From Adiantum capillus-veneris (taxonomy: Eukaryota; Streptophyta; Polypodiopsida; Polypodiales; Pteridaceae), in contig CM043947.1 of assembly GCA_014529385.2 (NCBI GenBank), forward strand, positions 123,142,891-123,206,890: a stretch of 64,000 bases of DNA, read 5' to 3'. The position numbers and the translations under genes are program-made. Under the pieces are notes generated by a model. The model was not told where the DNA came from, searched no databases, and was given only the letters and a program-made list of their open reading frames with translations. The number at the start of each line of letters is the position of its first letter. The stretch's first letter is position 1. This document shows positions 35,884 through 49,098 of the stretch, piece after piece.

Positions 35884-35915
<32 letters not shown>

Positions 35916-36054
35916 TGTATATGGTTTGTTTTGGTTTCCTTATTTCTCCATAAAAGAGGGTGGTGCCCCTAAGAAATATGCATGTGTAGGGTCTCACGGA
36001 GTGGTTGTCTGGTGGGAGCCTTGAGTTGAGCCCCATATAAAAAATCCGCTCTCA
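34053..36054 (+). repeat. Candidate solo LTR (~2.0 kb) inside gypsy pol
   Basis: It begins tgagtagcg and ends ctctca, flanked on both sides by gtag (34049-34052 and 36055-36058). The protease-RT linker frame is broken here and matches up again after removing this segment plus one gtag. A TATA-like ctataaaaagg lies at about 35110, and a (GT)n run at about 35890-35915. No coding domain occurs inside. A solo LTR left by recombination is the simplest reading. The duplication is only 4 bp, so boundaries are moderately certain. Confidence 0.65.
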
Positions 36055-36060
36055 GTAGAA

Positions 36061-37581
36061 GGGATAATACAGAAGGATGAAGATTAGGGTGAGGATGAAG
36101 TAGAAATAGTTCCAGGCCAGGAGATTGTTGGATCTCAAGTGTTGCAAATGATGGATCAGAATTCAGAGGTGCCTCACGAAGAGCAGATTGATCAAGAGAA
36201 GAAGGAAGCAAGAGTAATGGCAGAAAAAATCTATGATAAAAGGTTTGGTACCTCCACCAGGGTAAAAGAGGATGAAGTCAAAGAGTTTAATTTGGGAACT
36301 GAAGAAGATCCCAGGATGGTCAGAATCAACATCCATGCTGAAGGTGAATTTTTGAAAGGTTTGATTCAGCTGTTGCAGGAGTATAAAGATGTATTTGCTT
36401 GGGATTATTCGCAGATAAAGGGGATTGATCCTGAACTACATCAACATCACATTAATCTTAGAGAGGATGCTAAACCAATCATACAACAGAGATACAGAAT
36501 GAACCCCAATTTTGCAAAGCAGATAAAGCAGGAAATAGATAAGTTATTGGCAGGAGGATTCATCAAGCCAGTTAATGAAGTGTCATGGTTGTCACCAATT
36601 ATTGTTGGGCCAAAGAAGAATGGGAAGTTGAGGGTGTGTGTGGATTACAGGAAGTTAAATGCTGCAACTATTACTGATCCATTCCCTATGCCATTTTGTG
36701 ATGTTGTGTTGGATGTAGTAGCTGGACATGAGATGTATAGCTTTCTTGATGGTTTTTCAGGTTACAATCAGATCAAGGTAGCTCTAGAAGACCAACACAA
36801 GACAACCTTCATCAATGAGTGGGGAGAATTTGCGTATACAGTGATGACTTTTGGTTTGAAAAATGGTCCACCTTCCTTCAACTTTGTGGCTCATAAGACA
36901 TTTGAACCTTATCTTCAGGATTTTATGAGGGTTTTTGTAGATGAATTTTCAGTGTTTGGAAAGAAGGATCAGCATTTGGTTCACTTGAAGTTATGTTTGG
37001 AAAGATGCAGACTGTTTCACATGGCCTTGAATCCATATAAAAGTGTACTTGCAGTCAAGAGTGGTATTTTATTGGGACATGTAGTATCTGCTAATGGGAT
37101 GGCCATTGATGCCAAAAAGATTGAAGCAATTCAGGCAGCCAAATCACCTCAGAATGTGAAGGAGATGAGCAGGTTTGTGGGCCAGGTGAAGTGGCACTCA
37201 AGGTATATTATATATTTGGCTAATATATGTGCACCTTTGACTCATCTTACAAAGAAAGATGTTGCCTTTAAATGGGATGAACCACAGGAGACAGCCTTTC
37301 AGATGATAAAGAAAATGCTATCAGTAGCACCAATACTGCAGCCTCCTGATTGGACATTGCCTTTTCATGTTTTTGTTAATGCATCGAATATTGCAATTGG
37401 AGTTGTGTTGATGCAGGAAAAGGTTAGGGGATGGTATAGACCATTGTATTATGCAAGTAGGATGTTGACCCCAGCAGAAAAGAATTATACTGTGACTGAG
37501 AGAGAGGCTTTGGGCATGGTATATTCGTTGAATAAGTTTAGACAATACTTACTCAGTAAACAGGGTTATGTTTCATGTTGA
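36061..37581 (+). pseudogene. gypsy reverse transcriptase and start of RNase H
   Basis: RT motifs in order: RVCVDYRKLNAATITDPFPMPF, YSFLDGFSGYNQIKVA, TVMTFGLKNGPPSFN, RVFVDEFSVFGK, then LGHVVSANGMAID. The catalytic FVDD is FVDE here (second Asp replaced by Glu at 36943-36945). RNase H starts at LPFHVFVNASNIAIGVVLMQ, where Asn stands in place of the usual catalytic Asp (FVDAS). It contains REALGMVYSLNKFRQYLL before the frame shifts at about 37565. One stop (TAG) lies near 36090 in the linker. Confidence 0.88.
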
Positions 37582-39066
37582 TCACCAAGCTTTGTTGTAC
37601 TTGGTTAAGAAGCCCATGCTTACATGGAGATTAGCAAGGTGGATGTTGCTTTTGCAGGAATTTGAGTTTGTGATTATTCATACTCCTGGTAAAGAGCATG
37701 TTGTGGCAGATTATTTGAGCAGATTGGAAACAGGGGAATCTCCAACAGGTGTGGATGATCAGTTACCTGATGCAGGTTTATTTTTAATTCAACAAGAATT
37801 TCCAGATTCTTGGGATGATCAGATGTTGGTGTACCTAGCTGATGGGGTTATGCCAAGAGGGTTTTCACCTGATCAAAGGAATAAATTTGCATTGAAAAGA
37901 AGACCATTTTTGGTGATTGCAGGAGCATTATACAAGAAGGGTATTGATCAAGTGATAAGAAGGTGTGTTCCAGAATTTGAACAGTCAGCAGTTCTACAGG
38001 AAGCTCATTATGGACAAGCTGGTGGACATTTTTCAGGAGACATTACAGGAAAAAATTTTTTGCAGGCAGGTTTGTGGTGGCCTACTTTGTTAAAAGATGC
38101 ACATGAGTATGCCAAAAGATGTGTGGTGTGTCAGAAGCTTGGTAAGCCAGACAATAGGGACAGGATGTCAGATCATCCTATTCTACCCCTGGAACCTTTT
38201 CAAAAATCGGGTATGGACTTTGTAGGACCAGTGAAGCCCACTAGCTCTAGGGGGAATAGGTACATTTTGGTTTCTACAGATTATTGTACTAAGTGGGTGG
38301 AAGCTGTGGCACTGAAGGATAACAAAGTAGCCAGTGTTGCAAAGTTTTTGTATCATAACATTATGACAAGATTTGGGTGTCCAGTTGAGTTGGTGAGTGA
38401 TAGGGGGACACATTTTTTGAATGAGGTCATATAGGAGCTGACTAAAACTCATATGATATTACACAAGAAGTCTACCCCATATCATCCCCAGGCCAATGGA
38501 CAGGCAGAAAGTAGCAACAAAATTCAGGTTAAAATTCTAAAAAAGATTGTGCAGGATGATCATAAGGATTGGGACCTAAAAGTGGATTCAGCTCTCTGGT
38601 CATTCATAACTACTTTCAAAGTCACCACAGGGATGACACCTTTTAGGTTGGTCTATGGGTTGGAGGCTGTAGTACCTATGGAATTTGTGGTACCTAGCTT
38701 GAGAGTATTTGCTGAGAAAATGTCTCCTGCATTGTCAGTAAAGCATAGATGTAAGTATTTGCTGCAGCTAGAAGAGGACAGGCTGGTGAGTTCTTACATC
38801 ACTGAGATCATCCAGAGGAGAAGACAAGCTTGGGTAGCTATGAATGTCAAGTTCAAACTATTCATAATTCTAAGCTTGGTCCATTCCCAAGGAAATTGAC
38901 TTTGAGGTATAAGGGTCCTTACCAGATTGTTGAAGATTTAGGCCAAGGCACATTTAGAGTCGCTGATGTATTTGGAACCAGAGTGGACAAACCAGTTAAT
39001 GGATTCAGGTTGAAGAAATTTCAAGGTAAACCACCTCATCTTCACTGGTTGACACCAAAGTGGTAG
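37568..39066 (+). pseudogene. gypsy RNase H end and integrase
   Basis: VDHQALLYLVKKP is the end of RNase H. The integrase has H-H-C-C (AHYGQAGGHF ... CVVCQKLG), GMDFVGPV, LVSDRGTHF and, after a TAG stop at ~38434, YHPQANGQAESSNK; the D-D-E set is complete. A frameshift near 38860 leads to the GPY/F module (LRYKGPYQIVEDLGQGTFRV) and a stop at 39066. No chromodomain follows. Confidence 0.88.
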
Positions 39067-39539
39067 AAGCTGCTTTGTGTGAGGCAGTTGAATTACGAGG
39101 TTTTCAGAGTCAACAAGCAGAGCTATCAAGTGAGCATGGTATTAGAAGCAATGTTGATAAGGGTTTCAACAGAGAACAGGTGATGAAGGAAGGAAGGAGG
39201 AGTGGTTGGCAAGGTTCTGATGGGTGGAGATTCACTTCAGATAAACATGATCCAGTATGCAGTCATCTAGTGTGGTGCATTGGATGTTGGTTCATCGGAA
39301 TTTTTAAACCTCAAAGTAAAGGGTTTAACATTCAACAATATTTGGGTTTGTGGGAAAATTATTCACCACTAACTGAAATCATTGGGGCCCGAGAGCTGTC
39401 AAAGAGGTCACTCAACGGATGCATGCAACACAATTCTTATGAAATGTTCGTCTCTTTTCCATGCAAGTACTTATTTGCTGATTACTTCTTGCAGTCGCCT
39501 TCTTCATCTACTCCTTCATCTACTCCTTCATCAAGAACT
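39067..39539 (+). other. Spacer between pol and extra ORF, with splice-acceptor-like site
   Basis: No known domain. Just before the extra ORF lies a pyrimidine-rich ttgctgattacttcttgcag (near 39495), which resembles a 3' splice site. A spliced subgenomic mRNA for the downstream ORF is an inference. Confidence 0.4.
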
Positions 39540-40765
39540 ATGGCCCCTAAAGTAAAGCGTGCACAGTAGCCATGAGACTTGAGGCTGAAACTGAGTCGGC
39601 AGAGCCTGTCACAACAAGGATAAGGAGAAAGGGACTCAACCTGAGGGTGGATGTAAGTGATGAGGAAGAAGAAGATTTCTCAGAGGAGGAACCACCACCT
39701 TTGTCGACAAACAAAATGCTGCAAAGTTTGATGGACCCGTACACAGATCTCAAGATTGAGATGGAAGCTGATACAGAGAAGAATGAGAAGTGGCTTAGAC
39801 AGTTGGGGATTTATGAGTATGCAATGTTGCCATGGAAAGAATGGAAAGGGAATTTTTATGCCAAGTCACAAGCAGAGTTGCTAAGGAAGACCAGAGGAAC
39901 AATATCTGACAAGGTCATGTTGTGCCCACAGGTGATTGCTGCAGTTTTCAAGTTACCATTCACAACAGTAACTGTTCCACCAAAGTGTTCAGATGATTGT
40001 TTGAAGAAGAAGTTTGGGTCCAGAGAAGGGACAAGGTTGTATTACATGCTTAAAAATGTGGAGTATGGCCGCAGGGAACAGTTAAAGTGGTATCTTGAGA
40101 GGGTTTGTTTTCTGGCTAAATTTGACTATATGTCAAAAGAAAATTATGCTCCATTGGAATTTGCAGAGCAGGGAGGTTGTTTCAGCTGGGCCCATTGGGT
40201 CCATGACAAAATTCATGCAGAGGTGTTTAATCCAGATAAGAGGAAGCGTCAGTGCAGCAGTAGATTGGCTCCATTCCTATCTGCATTATTCAAGTATGCT
40301 GGGATGGTGAAAGCAGGAGAAACAATGGTGCCAAATATCTCTGCTACTGCTGCTGAGTCGGAACTTCAGAAGAACAAAAGTAAAGAGCAGGTTGATGAAC
40401 TAGACAAGATTTTTGATGGAGAACCAGAACAGAGAAAGCAGTTTCAAGATTTGATGGAGGCTGGTTACACAGAGGAGGAGGCTAGAGAAGTTGTGGCTAG
40501 CCCGGATTTCTTCCAAGACTTTGGTGAGTTATCTGTCTTCTCACAAAAATTCCCTGCAGATGTTCAAACACCAGTAAGGCTGGGCAAAAAATTTACTTTG
40601 TCCAAGAAGAGAAAGGTAAGTGTTGGTGAGCAGGGTGTTGCTAAAGCTTTAGATTTTGCATTTGCTACTCCAAGTACATCTTTTAAAGCTGAAGGCAGAT
40701 GTGAAGATGCTGACAATGCTATAAGGATGCTTAAGTTAGTGCAAGAATTTGTGCTAGGTCAGTAG
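39540..40765 (+). pseudogene. Extra sense ORF of gypsy element (plant transposon protein-like)
   Basis: The probable start is ATG at 39540 (MAPKVKRAQ), which meets a stop and a frameshift after nine codons. The main frame, 39572-40765, is then open for 397 codons. It has a basic N-terminus, an acidic run (SDEEEEDFSEEEPPP), then EKWLRQLGIYEYAMLPW with FYAKSQAELLRKTRG and VMLCPQVIAAVFKLPF. This resembles proteins encoded by plant gypsy elements downstream of pol or at the Athila env-like position. That resemblance is from memory of the families and is unproven. No membrane segment was seen. The function is unknown. Confidence 0.6.
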
Positions 40766-40771
40766 GTACAA

Positions 40772-41600
40772 ATGGAGGAGCAACTTAAACAGGTTGCAGA
40801 TTCAGCAGTAGGTAAAGTACAAGTAAATCAGAGGGACATGGAGTTGGAAGTTATGACTTTGCAGCTAGGTCAGATTCAGGAAGTACATCAGAAAGATTTG
40901 GAGGATATGATGAAAAAGCATCATGCAGAAGTTTCAAGAATAATAATGTCTTTGGGACTATTCAGAGATTGGACAATGAAGTTAGATGACAAATTGAATG
41001 AAGAAATGGAGCATTTGTCAAAGACTAATGCTGATTTGCAGGTTCAGGTTCAAATGCTACATCAGAGGTTGACTCCTTTGCAAGAATTAGAGAAGCAAGT
41101 CAAAGGTGAGGATGTGGATGTCAATGCAGTGCTTATGTCAGAGGGAGAAATTTTTGTCTTGAGAGATTAGCTGTTGCAAGTAGTTCAGGAAGTTTGGAAG
41201 TCTATAAAGAACAGACTTGCTCTAGCAATAAAGCATCCATATGAGAACATGAAGCAGGGATTTGTAAGTGAGCATGAAAGTGAATTAGTGTAGGAGTTAG
41301 AGGATGTAAAAAGGGACAGAGACATGTGGTTCAAAATAGCTCAGGATTTAAAGATGAAAAAATTGCAAGGGGATATGGTTGGTGTTCAGTTGGAGGAACA
41401 TATTGAAAAGGTCAAGATTTGAAGGATGATGCAGAGATGAAATAGCAGGTTGATCAGCAGGTTGAAGTGCTTGAAGCAGTGGAAACTATACCTGTTGGGA
41501 TAGTGGCACCTGAGTCAGTAGTTGAAGAGCAGGGTATGGCTGAGCTAGACGTGGAGGCTCAGAATGAAGTTGAACCAGTGTAGAGAGTAATGTTGATGGT
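40772..41600 (+). pseudogene. Coiled-coil tail of the extra ORF
   Basis: Continues directly after the stop at 40763-40765 in a shifted frame: MEEQLKQVADSAVGKVQ, MTLQLGQIQEVHQKDLEDMM and further heptad-like, Glu/Leu/Gln-rich helices to a TAG at 41168-41170, then more of the same to ~41580. The segment VDVNAVLMSEGEI followed by QEVWKSIK has a clear counterpart at 45350-45460 (ADVNGVLMFEEDL, QEVWKDIK), so two copies of this gene family lie in the window. Confidence 0.6.
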
Positions 41601-41659
41601 GCAGAATATGCAGATCAAGGGATTGTGGATCCAAGTCGGATTCCAAGGAAATCCACCAC

Positions 41660-42058
41660 CGGGCTGTGCCAGCTGTTGACCCTGCACCAGATCAGTACTT
41701 GTACTTATGTTTAGTCAATCAACTCTTAGTTAGTCGGATCTTAGTAAGTCGGAGTCTTGATAAGTTGGATTTTGGTAAATCGGATGTAGCTGTTATAACT
41801 GCCAGAAGTTCCTATTTAAAGATTGTGCTGGTTCACGCGAGTATATAATTTTTGTTGAAATGGAAGTTATCTTTGGACCAAGATGAAATCAAATGTGTAG
41901 TCTCTTGCTCTATGATCCATGCTTGTTCTTCAATCTGCTGTGTCGAAATTTGGTGAATGTTGAAATGCTGATGAGTTGAATGTGTTTTCCTTTGTTTAAC
42001 TCTATCGGTGTGTGTGAAATGTTGTCAACACCTAAGTTCTGTGTGTGTTGAAGATCCC
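41660..42058 (+). repeat. LTR (or part) at the 3' end of the gypsy element
   Basis: It starts near tgttgaccctgcacc (about 41673) and runs through several agtcggat-like repeats. A tatttaaag TATA-like box lies near 41812. It ends near gatccccaaca (42058). A diverged relative with the same gagtcggatt repeats follows the second extra-ORF copy at 45770-45940. There is no second copy of this LTR at the 5' side because the element is truncated. Confidence 0.5.
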
Positions 42059-42059
42059 C

Positions 42060-43159
<1,100 letters not shown>

Positions 43160-43160
<1 letters not shown>

Positions 43161-43882
43161 ACAAGAAAAGATGCCAAAGGCATGCCCTGCCCGACCCCAA
43201 AAACGAGGAATGCGCTACACCGATGCACCAGCTAGGCAGCCGTTCACCAACAACACATCCACAACGCCCTCTTCAGTGATATCCGTAGGTTGTCATCATT
43301 TTTCCCAATCTTAAACCAAATATTGTAAAAAAATCCCAATTTGTAAATTATCACCTCTCTCTAGGTGATGGCCACAATGGCCCACCTAGGAGTTTTCCTT
43401 TATAATATTTTCAAAGACAAAGCAAGGGTCAACCATCCAGGGCCGACCACCTTGCTTTCTCTCCCTTGATTAGAACCCCTTATCTAAAGCAGCCAACACC
43501 TATAAAAAGGCACTGAGAGGTCACTATCAGAGGGGGGCAGCAATTTCATCAAAGTTCAACACTTGGTATTATTTGGGTGGGAGGGATTGGCAACATTTGC
43601 ATCACAAGAGAGGGGACTTAGTGTAGCAATTTTCTTTGGGAACTTGCACTATGTAAAGAAGCTATGTCTACACCTCGACTCCAATGGTCGACACACACAC
43701 ACACTCATGTTAGCAAAGTCTCCGTGTCTATGAGTCATCTCTAGAGAATGCACTATTAGGCTCGCTATCTCTCCCTCTATCTCTCTATCACCATGATTGC
43801 CACCTCGCCAAAAATAAGGTTTCTATAAATATTTCAAGAAAATAGTTTTTCCTCACAACTCGAGGGTTTCCGTCACCTGTCT

Positions 43883-43969
<87 letters not shown>

Positions 43970-44150
43970 TGTAGAGTTTGTGATATCTCCAATCACCGTT
44001 GTCTGCGTCCTAGCCGCTCAAAGCTAGGTGGTGCCCCTTGTTCGCTTCACCATGGCCGGCTTGCGGCGAGCATCGGCTCTTGGCATTTTCAAGGCTGTCG
44101 GGGTCGTGTCGTGCTTTGCGCTCGTCAATAGTTGTTCCAATCTAAATAGT
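43160..44150 (+). other. LTR-like non-coding stretch with (CT)n
   Basis: A cctataaaaaggcactgag box near 43500 looks like an LTR promoter. A (CT)n run of about 80 bases lies at 43888-43965. No coding pattern and no second copy in the window, so it is only possibly a solo LTR or LTR fragment. Confidence 0.35.
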
Positions 44151-45660
44151 GATGAATCCATAAAAGGTCTCACATATTAGATTGAGCATGAAGAATGTCA
44201 AGAGCAAGTCTTTGAGGAGTATAAAATAGGTTTGAAAGGTTTTGTGAAGCATGCAATGATGTTTCAAATTTAGAATGATGAAATTTCAATGGATGTGCAT
44301 TTTGAAATTGATGTGGGACAAGTTGTCCTCAATCCAAGCATACTTTTGCTAAAAGATATGTGTTTTAAAGCTGATGAGATTGTAGAACTGGATCTTACAG
44401 GATGGATTGTCAAATATGGATGGTGGACTATCACAACTCAAATTTTTACGTGCTACAAATTTTGAAGTTGCAAATTGGGCAGAGAAGAATACATTAAAGG
44501 AATGTTCAGATGCACTTAACAATTGGATTAGGTGGAATGAGCCTTTTACAGGAGGATAATCTGATTTGAAAATTTGGAGTTAGAAATTTTTCAATAGACT
44601 GATAGAAAGTTCACAATGCAGAAAGGCAACAATACATCAAATCCATGAACAATGGAAAGTCAATCATTTGCAGGAGTGGGTATCTCAAAAATCTACAGAG
44701 GAGCATTTTGTAAATGGAAAGGAAGTGGATACTTAAAATATTAAAGAGGATGTTCATAAGTTGAGTTTTGAATCCATAAGTTTATTTTATATGATCTGAT
44801 TTGGATGTATTTGCATTTGGGAGGTTCCCTACCTTGGCATGTTGTCAAAAAGTGGAGTACAATGATATGGGATTACACATGTAAGGTGGAAAAACATTTA
44901 AATTTTGAAGCGACATCAGAACAAGGACAAGTTGTTGCAAAAAAGAATAGAATGGCTTTCAAGATGTTTGCAGATGTGCAGGAGTTTATCAGTATGCAAC
45001 AAATTCAGCTAGAGACTCAGATGCAACAGGTAGCAATGTTTTGTGTATCTATAGTTTTGCTGCAGAAACAAACTGAGTCAATTGATAGTCTAAAATCAAA
45101 GATGGAATATATGGAAGAGAAGCACACTCAGGAGCTGCAAGATATTTTGACATAGCATCAGAGTGAAGTTGCAAAAGTTAAAATGTTACTTGGCATGTTT
45201 AAGGAGTGGAAGAAAACTTTGGAGGTCAATGTACAACTTGAGTTGGAGCATCTAGATAGTAAGAACAAAGAATTACAATTCTAGAATCAAAAGCTTGATC
45301 AAAGGCTTCAACCATTGCTGAAACTGGAGAAACAGACATTAAGTCACAAAGAAGCAGATGTAAATGGTGTGTTGATGTTTGAGGAAGATCTTTCAATTGT
45401 AAAGAAAAAAATGGTAGAGAGCATGCAAGAAGTTTGGAAGGATATTAAGGTCCATGAGTATAGAGCCAAAGAATTGGGGAAGGGGATTTTTTATCAGAAG
45501 CAGCAAGAGTTAGAGCATCACAAAAAGGTTTTAGAGCAAGGAGAAGGATCAACAACACCTGTGGTTAAATAAACAGAGCCAAAAACAACAACGGATCAGT
45601 TTGGAGAAGCAATTGTGGAGGTACCTGAGAAGCTAGTTATTACTGAGTTTTAAATATCAA
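44150..45660 (+). pseudogene. Diverged second copy of the gypsy extra ORF
   Basis: Open pieces at 44805-45155 and 45315-45572 are separated by single stops, with degraded coding on either side. The first has QIQLETQMQQVAMFCVSIV and a SLKSKMEYMEEKHTQELQ helix. The second has LEKQTLSHKEADVNGVLMF and MQEVWKDIKVHEYRAKEL. Order and motifs parallel 40772-41300. The upstream part, 44170-44760, includes KADEIVELDLTGWIVKYGWW between stops and is not recognised. It marks a second element of the same family, more decayed. Confidence 0.55.
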
Positions 45661-46300
45661 TGACTATTCTAGACAGTGTTGGAAAGATGCAAACAAAAAC
45701 TAGGAGTGTTTTTTTATCAAGGGATGCATGTATCCGGGTCAAATTTCTACAAAATCTACCATCGGGACGTGCCATGTGTTGACAGGATATAGTATGCTGA
45801 GTCGGATTTGTGCTGAGTTGGATTCTTGCAAAGTTAGATTTCTATGAGTCAGATTATGTTGGTCCAGATACTTTTGAATCAGATATTGAGTCTGAAGTTT
45901 GCTGAGCCGGATTATTTGTTGAGTTGAAATATTGCTAAGTTAGATTTTTTTTTTTGTCCGCCTACTGGGTCAAATTTTGCATTGAATTTCATGCCATGAA
46001 CATTTTGGTTAGACAATTATAGCTATGTTTGTTCGTGGTGTTTTCGAGTTTAAGGGAGAAGGTTTTGTAAAACAAGAAAAAGTGATGTTCTCAAGCTCTA
46101 TCAGATTGTCTTCATGTATTGTTTCTTGCTGAGTTTGAAGTTGCTCTTATGCTATTTCTCATGAGTTTGAAATGTATATGTGTTGTCTTACTGTGTTGAA
46201 GGGAAGTTTTTGAGTTAGAGCAGCTTTAGCCATGGTGTTATTTACTATGTCTGATATTTCTCCATGTTTTGTTTGTTGACCCTAAAGTTATCTATCTGTG
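45660..46300 (+). repeat. LTR remnant with gagtcggat repeats
   Basis: Follows the second extra-ORF copy as 41660-42058 follows the first. Shared features: a ccatcgggacgtgccatgtg / ccaccgggctgtgccagctg segment (45759 and 41658), then several gagtcggatt-like units. The end is not defined. Confidence 0.45.
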
Positions 46301-48276
46301 TTCTAGCTAAGCCTGATCATGGAGTAAGTGTCTATTCTCTGTTTGAGAGTATGTGTGTGAGAGAGATTAATGTGTTTTTTTAACCCCAATAATAGGCTTG
46401 TAGCTGCATCTTCTTCTCGATGATAACATCCACAAGGGGGAGAACATCCATTGGGATACCCACCATTAAGGCCATATTTTGCATCGCTTTCACACTGCAC
46501 TTAGCTCATCACATTCTTGTGCTAATACTCATAGACCACCATCTCCTTATTTTGGGATTTAAAGCCAACAACTCACCAGAGGTTATGTTAGCCTTTTTGA
46601 CTCTACACATCATTTATCAAGTCATACTCGGGGTAACCTCGTCCCAATTGAAAATCTTCTTGCTTGATCCGTCTTCTCCTCTTGCTGGTCTCTGGTTGCG
46701 CGTTCTGGTTTCTTGCTCAGTCTCTATTTCCCTTTTAGCTCTTTTATTGGCCAAAATCTCAACGTCTTGCTTATCTACCCCAATAATATTCACTCTCAAG
46801 ACTTCACCTCCATGTGGCAAAGCTCATTGCACTAGATTCTCCAGGTTGCCAATAAAAGGGAGTCAGTATACTTTGATGATTGCTAGTAACGAGCTAAAGT
46901 TTCTAGAGGTTTATGGCATGTGGGTGATACACTATGGTTCAGGTGATGCTCTAGTATATTGTGGGGTCCATCAATGTTGTGTACACTCAATAGTGTTTGA
47001 TCTAGGAGATTCTAAGGATCTTCAAAAGGAGATTCAATACGGATGAGTACTTTTGGGTATGCATAGTGGTTGTGTGCTATTGGTTTCAAGAATAGAAAGC
47101 ATGCACCAAAACTGCTTGATGCTAATGGAAACAGGAAATGTGTCCTCATGTGGATATTATGTAGCTCCAATATTTGGGAAATTCTTTATTATCTATTTGA
47201 TCCTAGGGGCTATTGAAGTACATGCTGTAGATTCAAAGGGCACTAGTTATTTTCTTGTAATAGCAGGTTCTTGGTAGTAGATTTTTCATTTAAATTTATG
47301 CTAAGTGGGAAGATTTTTGGGTTTTGAGGTCAGTATGCTTACATGGATATCTTCCAATTGACATCTTTGGACAATTGATAAAATATCTTCACATGTTTTG
47401 AGTTGGCTCTATCGCCAAAACTTCAAAAGGAGGACTTGATGACCATTATGTGAGCAAAAGACTAAGGCATACTTGAGCTTGAAAAAGTTTCCTAAATCGA
47501 TCTTGATGGTCAAGCCGTGTGCATACTTAACTGGAGCACTTGAGTCTAGCGGGGTTCACTAAATAGGTTTTCCATAATTGAGTGCTTTGGAGATATGGCA
47601 GATACGGTTCAAAGATTTGTGATGGAAAACTACCTAATCATTAATCCAAACCATTGATAATGGTGTTTAAGACTTATTTTTTTAACATGTACTTACCATT
47701 TATGTGAGGTTGATGATGGAAAAGATCTTTAAGTGCTTATAGCAGATGCAGATTAAAGATCGGTTGGCACAAATTGGAGGTTGTGCAAGTTCAGAGGGGG
47801 TGATGTCATGAAGCTTTCCTTTCATGATGGGAAAAATATAAATGAGATGCATATAGAGTTTATTTGAATCATATATGATTATCTAGCAATAATAAGCGCT
47901 TGATAACAAGCAGGTTAAATGCTAAATGTATGCCATATGTGGATCTAAAGGGCCAAAATTTGTCTTAACGGTACTAAAAAAAGAGTATTTTTTAAGTGAG
48001 CACGAATGGAAGATTATGAACTAACATTTTAGTACTCAAAGTGCTCCACATGTATGTCTTTACGGCTCATCAATTGGAGCTGCAATGAGGAAGTTATGCC
48101 AGTTTGAAGTTGGGGTTTGTATGAGATTGGGCAACTGCAGATGAGGCATAAGGGATGAAATGAATGCATGAGTCTAAATTTTTCATCTTGTGGAGCACTT
48201 TGATCTTTTTAGATTGGCAATCAATGCTCTGATTTCCAAGATATTAGCAATTTAAGTTTGACCAGGCGTCGATTTC
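46300..48276. other. Unassigned stretch
   Basis: On the minus strand, 46820-46617 reads HGGEVLRVNIIGVDKQDVEIL and an EEGSSKK-like acidic/basic mix, which may be an old retroelement relic; nothing identifies it. No LTR, RNA gene or host gene was recognised in the rest. Confidence 0.3.
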
Positions 48277-48570
48277 CTACCAGTTGATCGCCTCAGAGAT
48301 TGTGCCAACTGAGGGGTATTGACCGGGTTCTAGAATACGGTGCACATAATAGGCCAATAAGCGGTCAAGGAGTAGTTTGTGTGGAATGTCATCTCCTACA
48401 GTGCATTGATAACGTGGTATGCTTCCAGAGTTGTGCTCAGCACTACCGTGGCCGATATGTAAGTCTAATGTGATGATCATCAATGCTTTGGTCAGGACGT
48501 ATGCCAAATGTGTTGTGGTTGCCAAAGCTTGGGTTGATATGTAGTTTAAATATGGTGCTCTTATGAACAC
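48277..48570 (-). pseudogene. Unidentified coding relic
   Basis: Open for 97 codons on the minus strand, with a natural-looking composition: APYLNYISTQALATTTHLAYV, then IPRYQCTVGDDIPHKLLLDR and AYYVHRILEPGQYP. It may be part of a retroelement accessory protein. No family is recognised. Confidence 0.3.
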
Positions 48571-48730
48571 ACATAAATTTTTTGATGAGCTTTTAGTTCA
48601 AAAAGGTTATCTCTTGGAGCACACTGGTAACAAGATATGCCCATTATGGCTATGGCAAGGTTTTTGTGGATAATTTTAACCAAATGCACACGGGATGCCT
48701 CTAGGAGACCTCAAGGCCAATGTCCACTTT

Positions 48731-48743
48731 GGGGGGGGGGGGG
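48731..48743 (+). repeat. 13-base poly-G run
   Basis: Thirteen consecutive G, 120 bases left of the Tat-like element. Such runs are rare and error-prone in sequencing. Confidence 0.9.
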
Positions 48744-48863
48744 AGGCAAGGCATTAATGCATGAGAAGGGGGAAAAGAAAAGGGAATGGAGGCGTTGACC
48801 AGTGAGCATGCGGTGCAAGGGAGAGGTAATGCACTCATGGTGATCGTTGCAGGACTTGAACGT

Positions 48864-49038
48864 TGTGAGCGGGATGAAAACACACACAGCGCCTCTATAA
48901 CGACCCAACACACACTCTTGGGAAGATACACACACACACTATGGGGCACCACTCGGCTTACACAACACACCTGGCCGAGACAGGGAACACACCTTTGGAG
49001 TGAGAGGAAAGAGACTATCCACTTGCCCACTCCACAGA

Positions 49039-49098
<60 letters not shown>

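Larger units (their letters stand above)
33496..42058 (+). mobile_element. 5'-truncated Ty3/gypsy element with an extra 3' ORF
   Basis: Only protease onward remains (33521-39066). An additional sense reading region (39540-41600) lies between integrase and an LTR-like end (~41670-42058). Gag and the 5' LTR are missing, because the left side meets a minus-strand gypsy at the copia insertion site. A candidate 2-kb solo LTR splits the protease-RT linker. Lack of a chromodomain and the extra ORF after integrase suit an Athila/Tat-side lineage rather than a chromovirus; this placement is inferred. Confidence 0.75.

Noticed and set aside
39060-39569. Separate gene between integrase and the extra ORF
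   Set aside because: The open frame has no recognisable domain, and its end coincides with a splice-acceptor-like site and the start of the extra ORF. Treated as spacer.
43480-43530. Host gene promoter from the TATA-like box
   Set aside because: No coding exon follows. The context of LTR-like sequence and microsatellites fits a retroelement promoter better.
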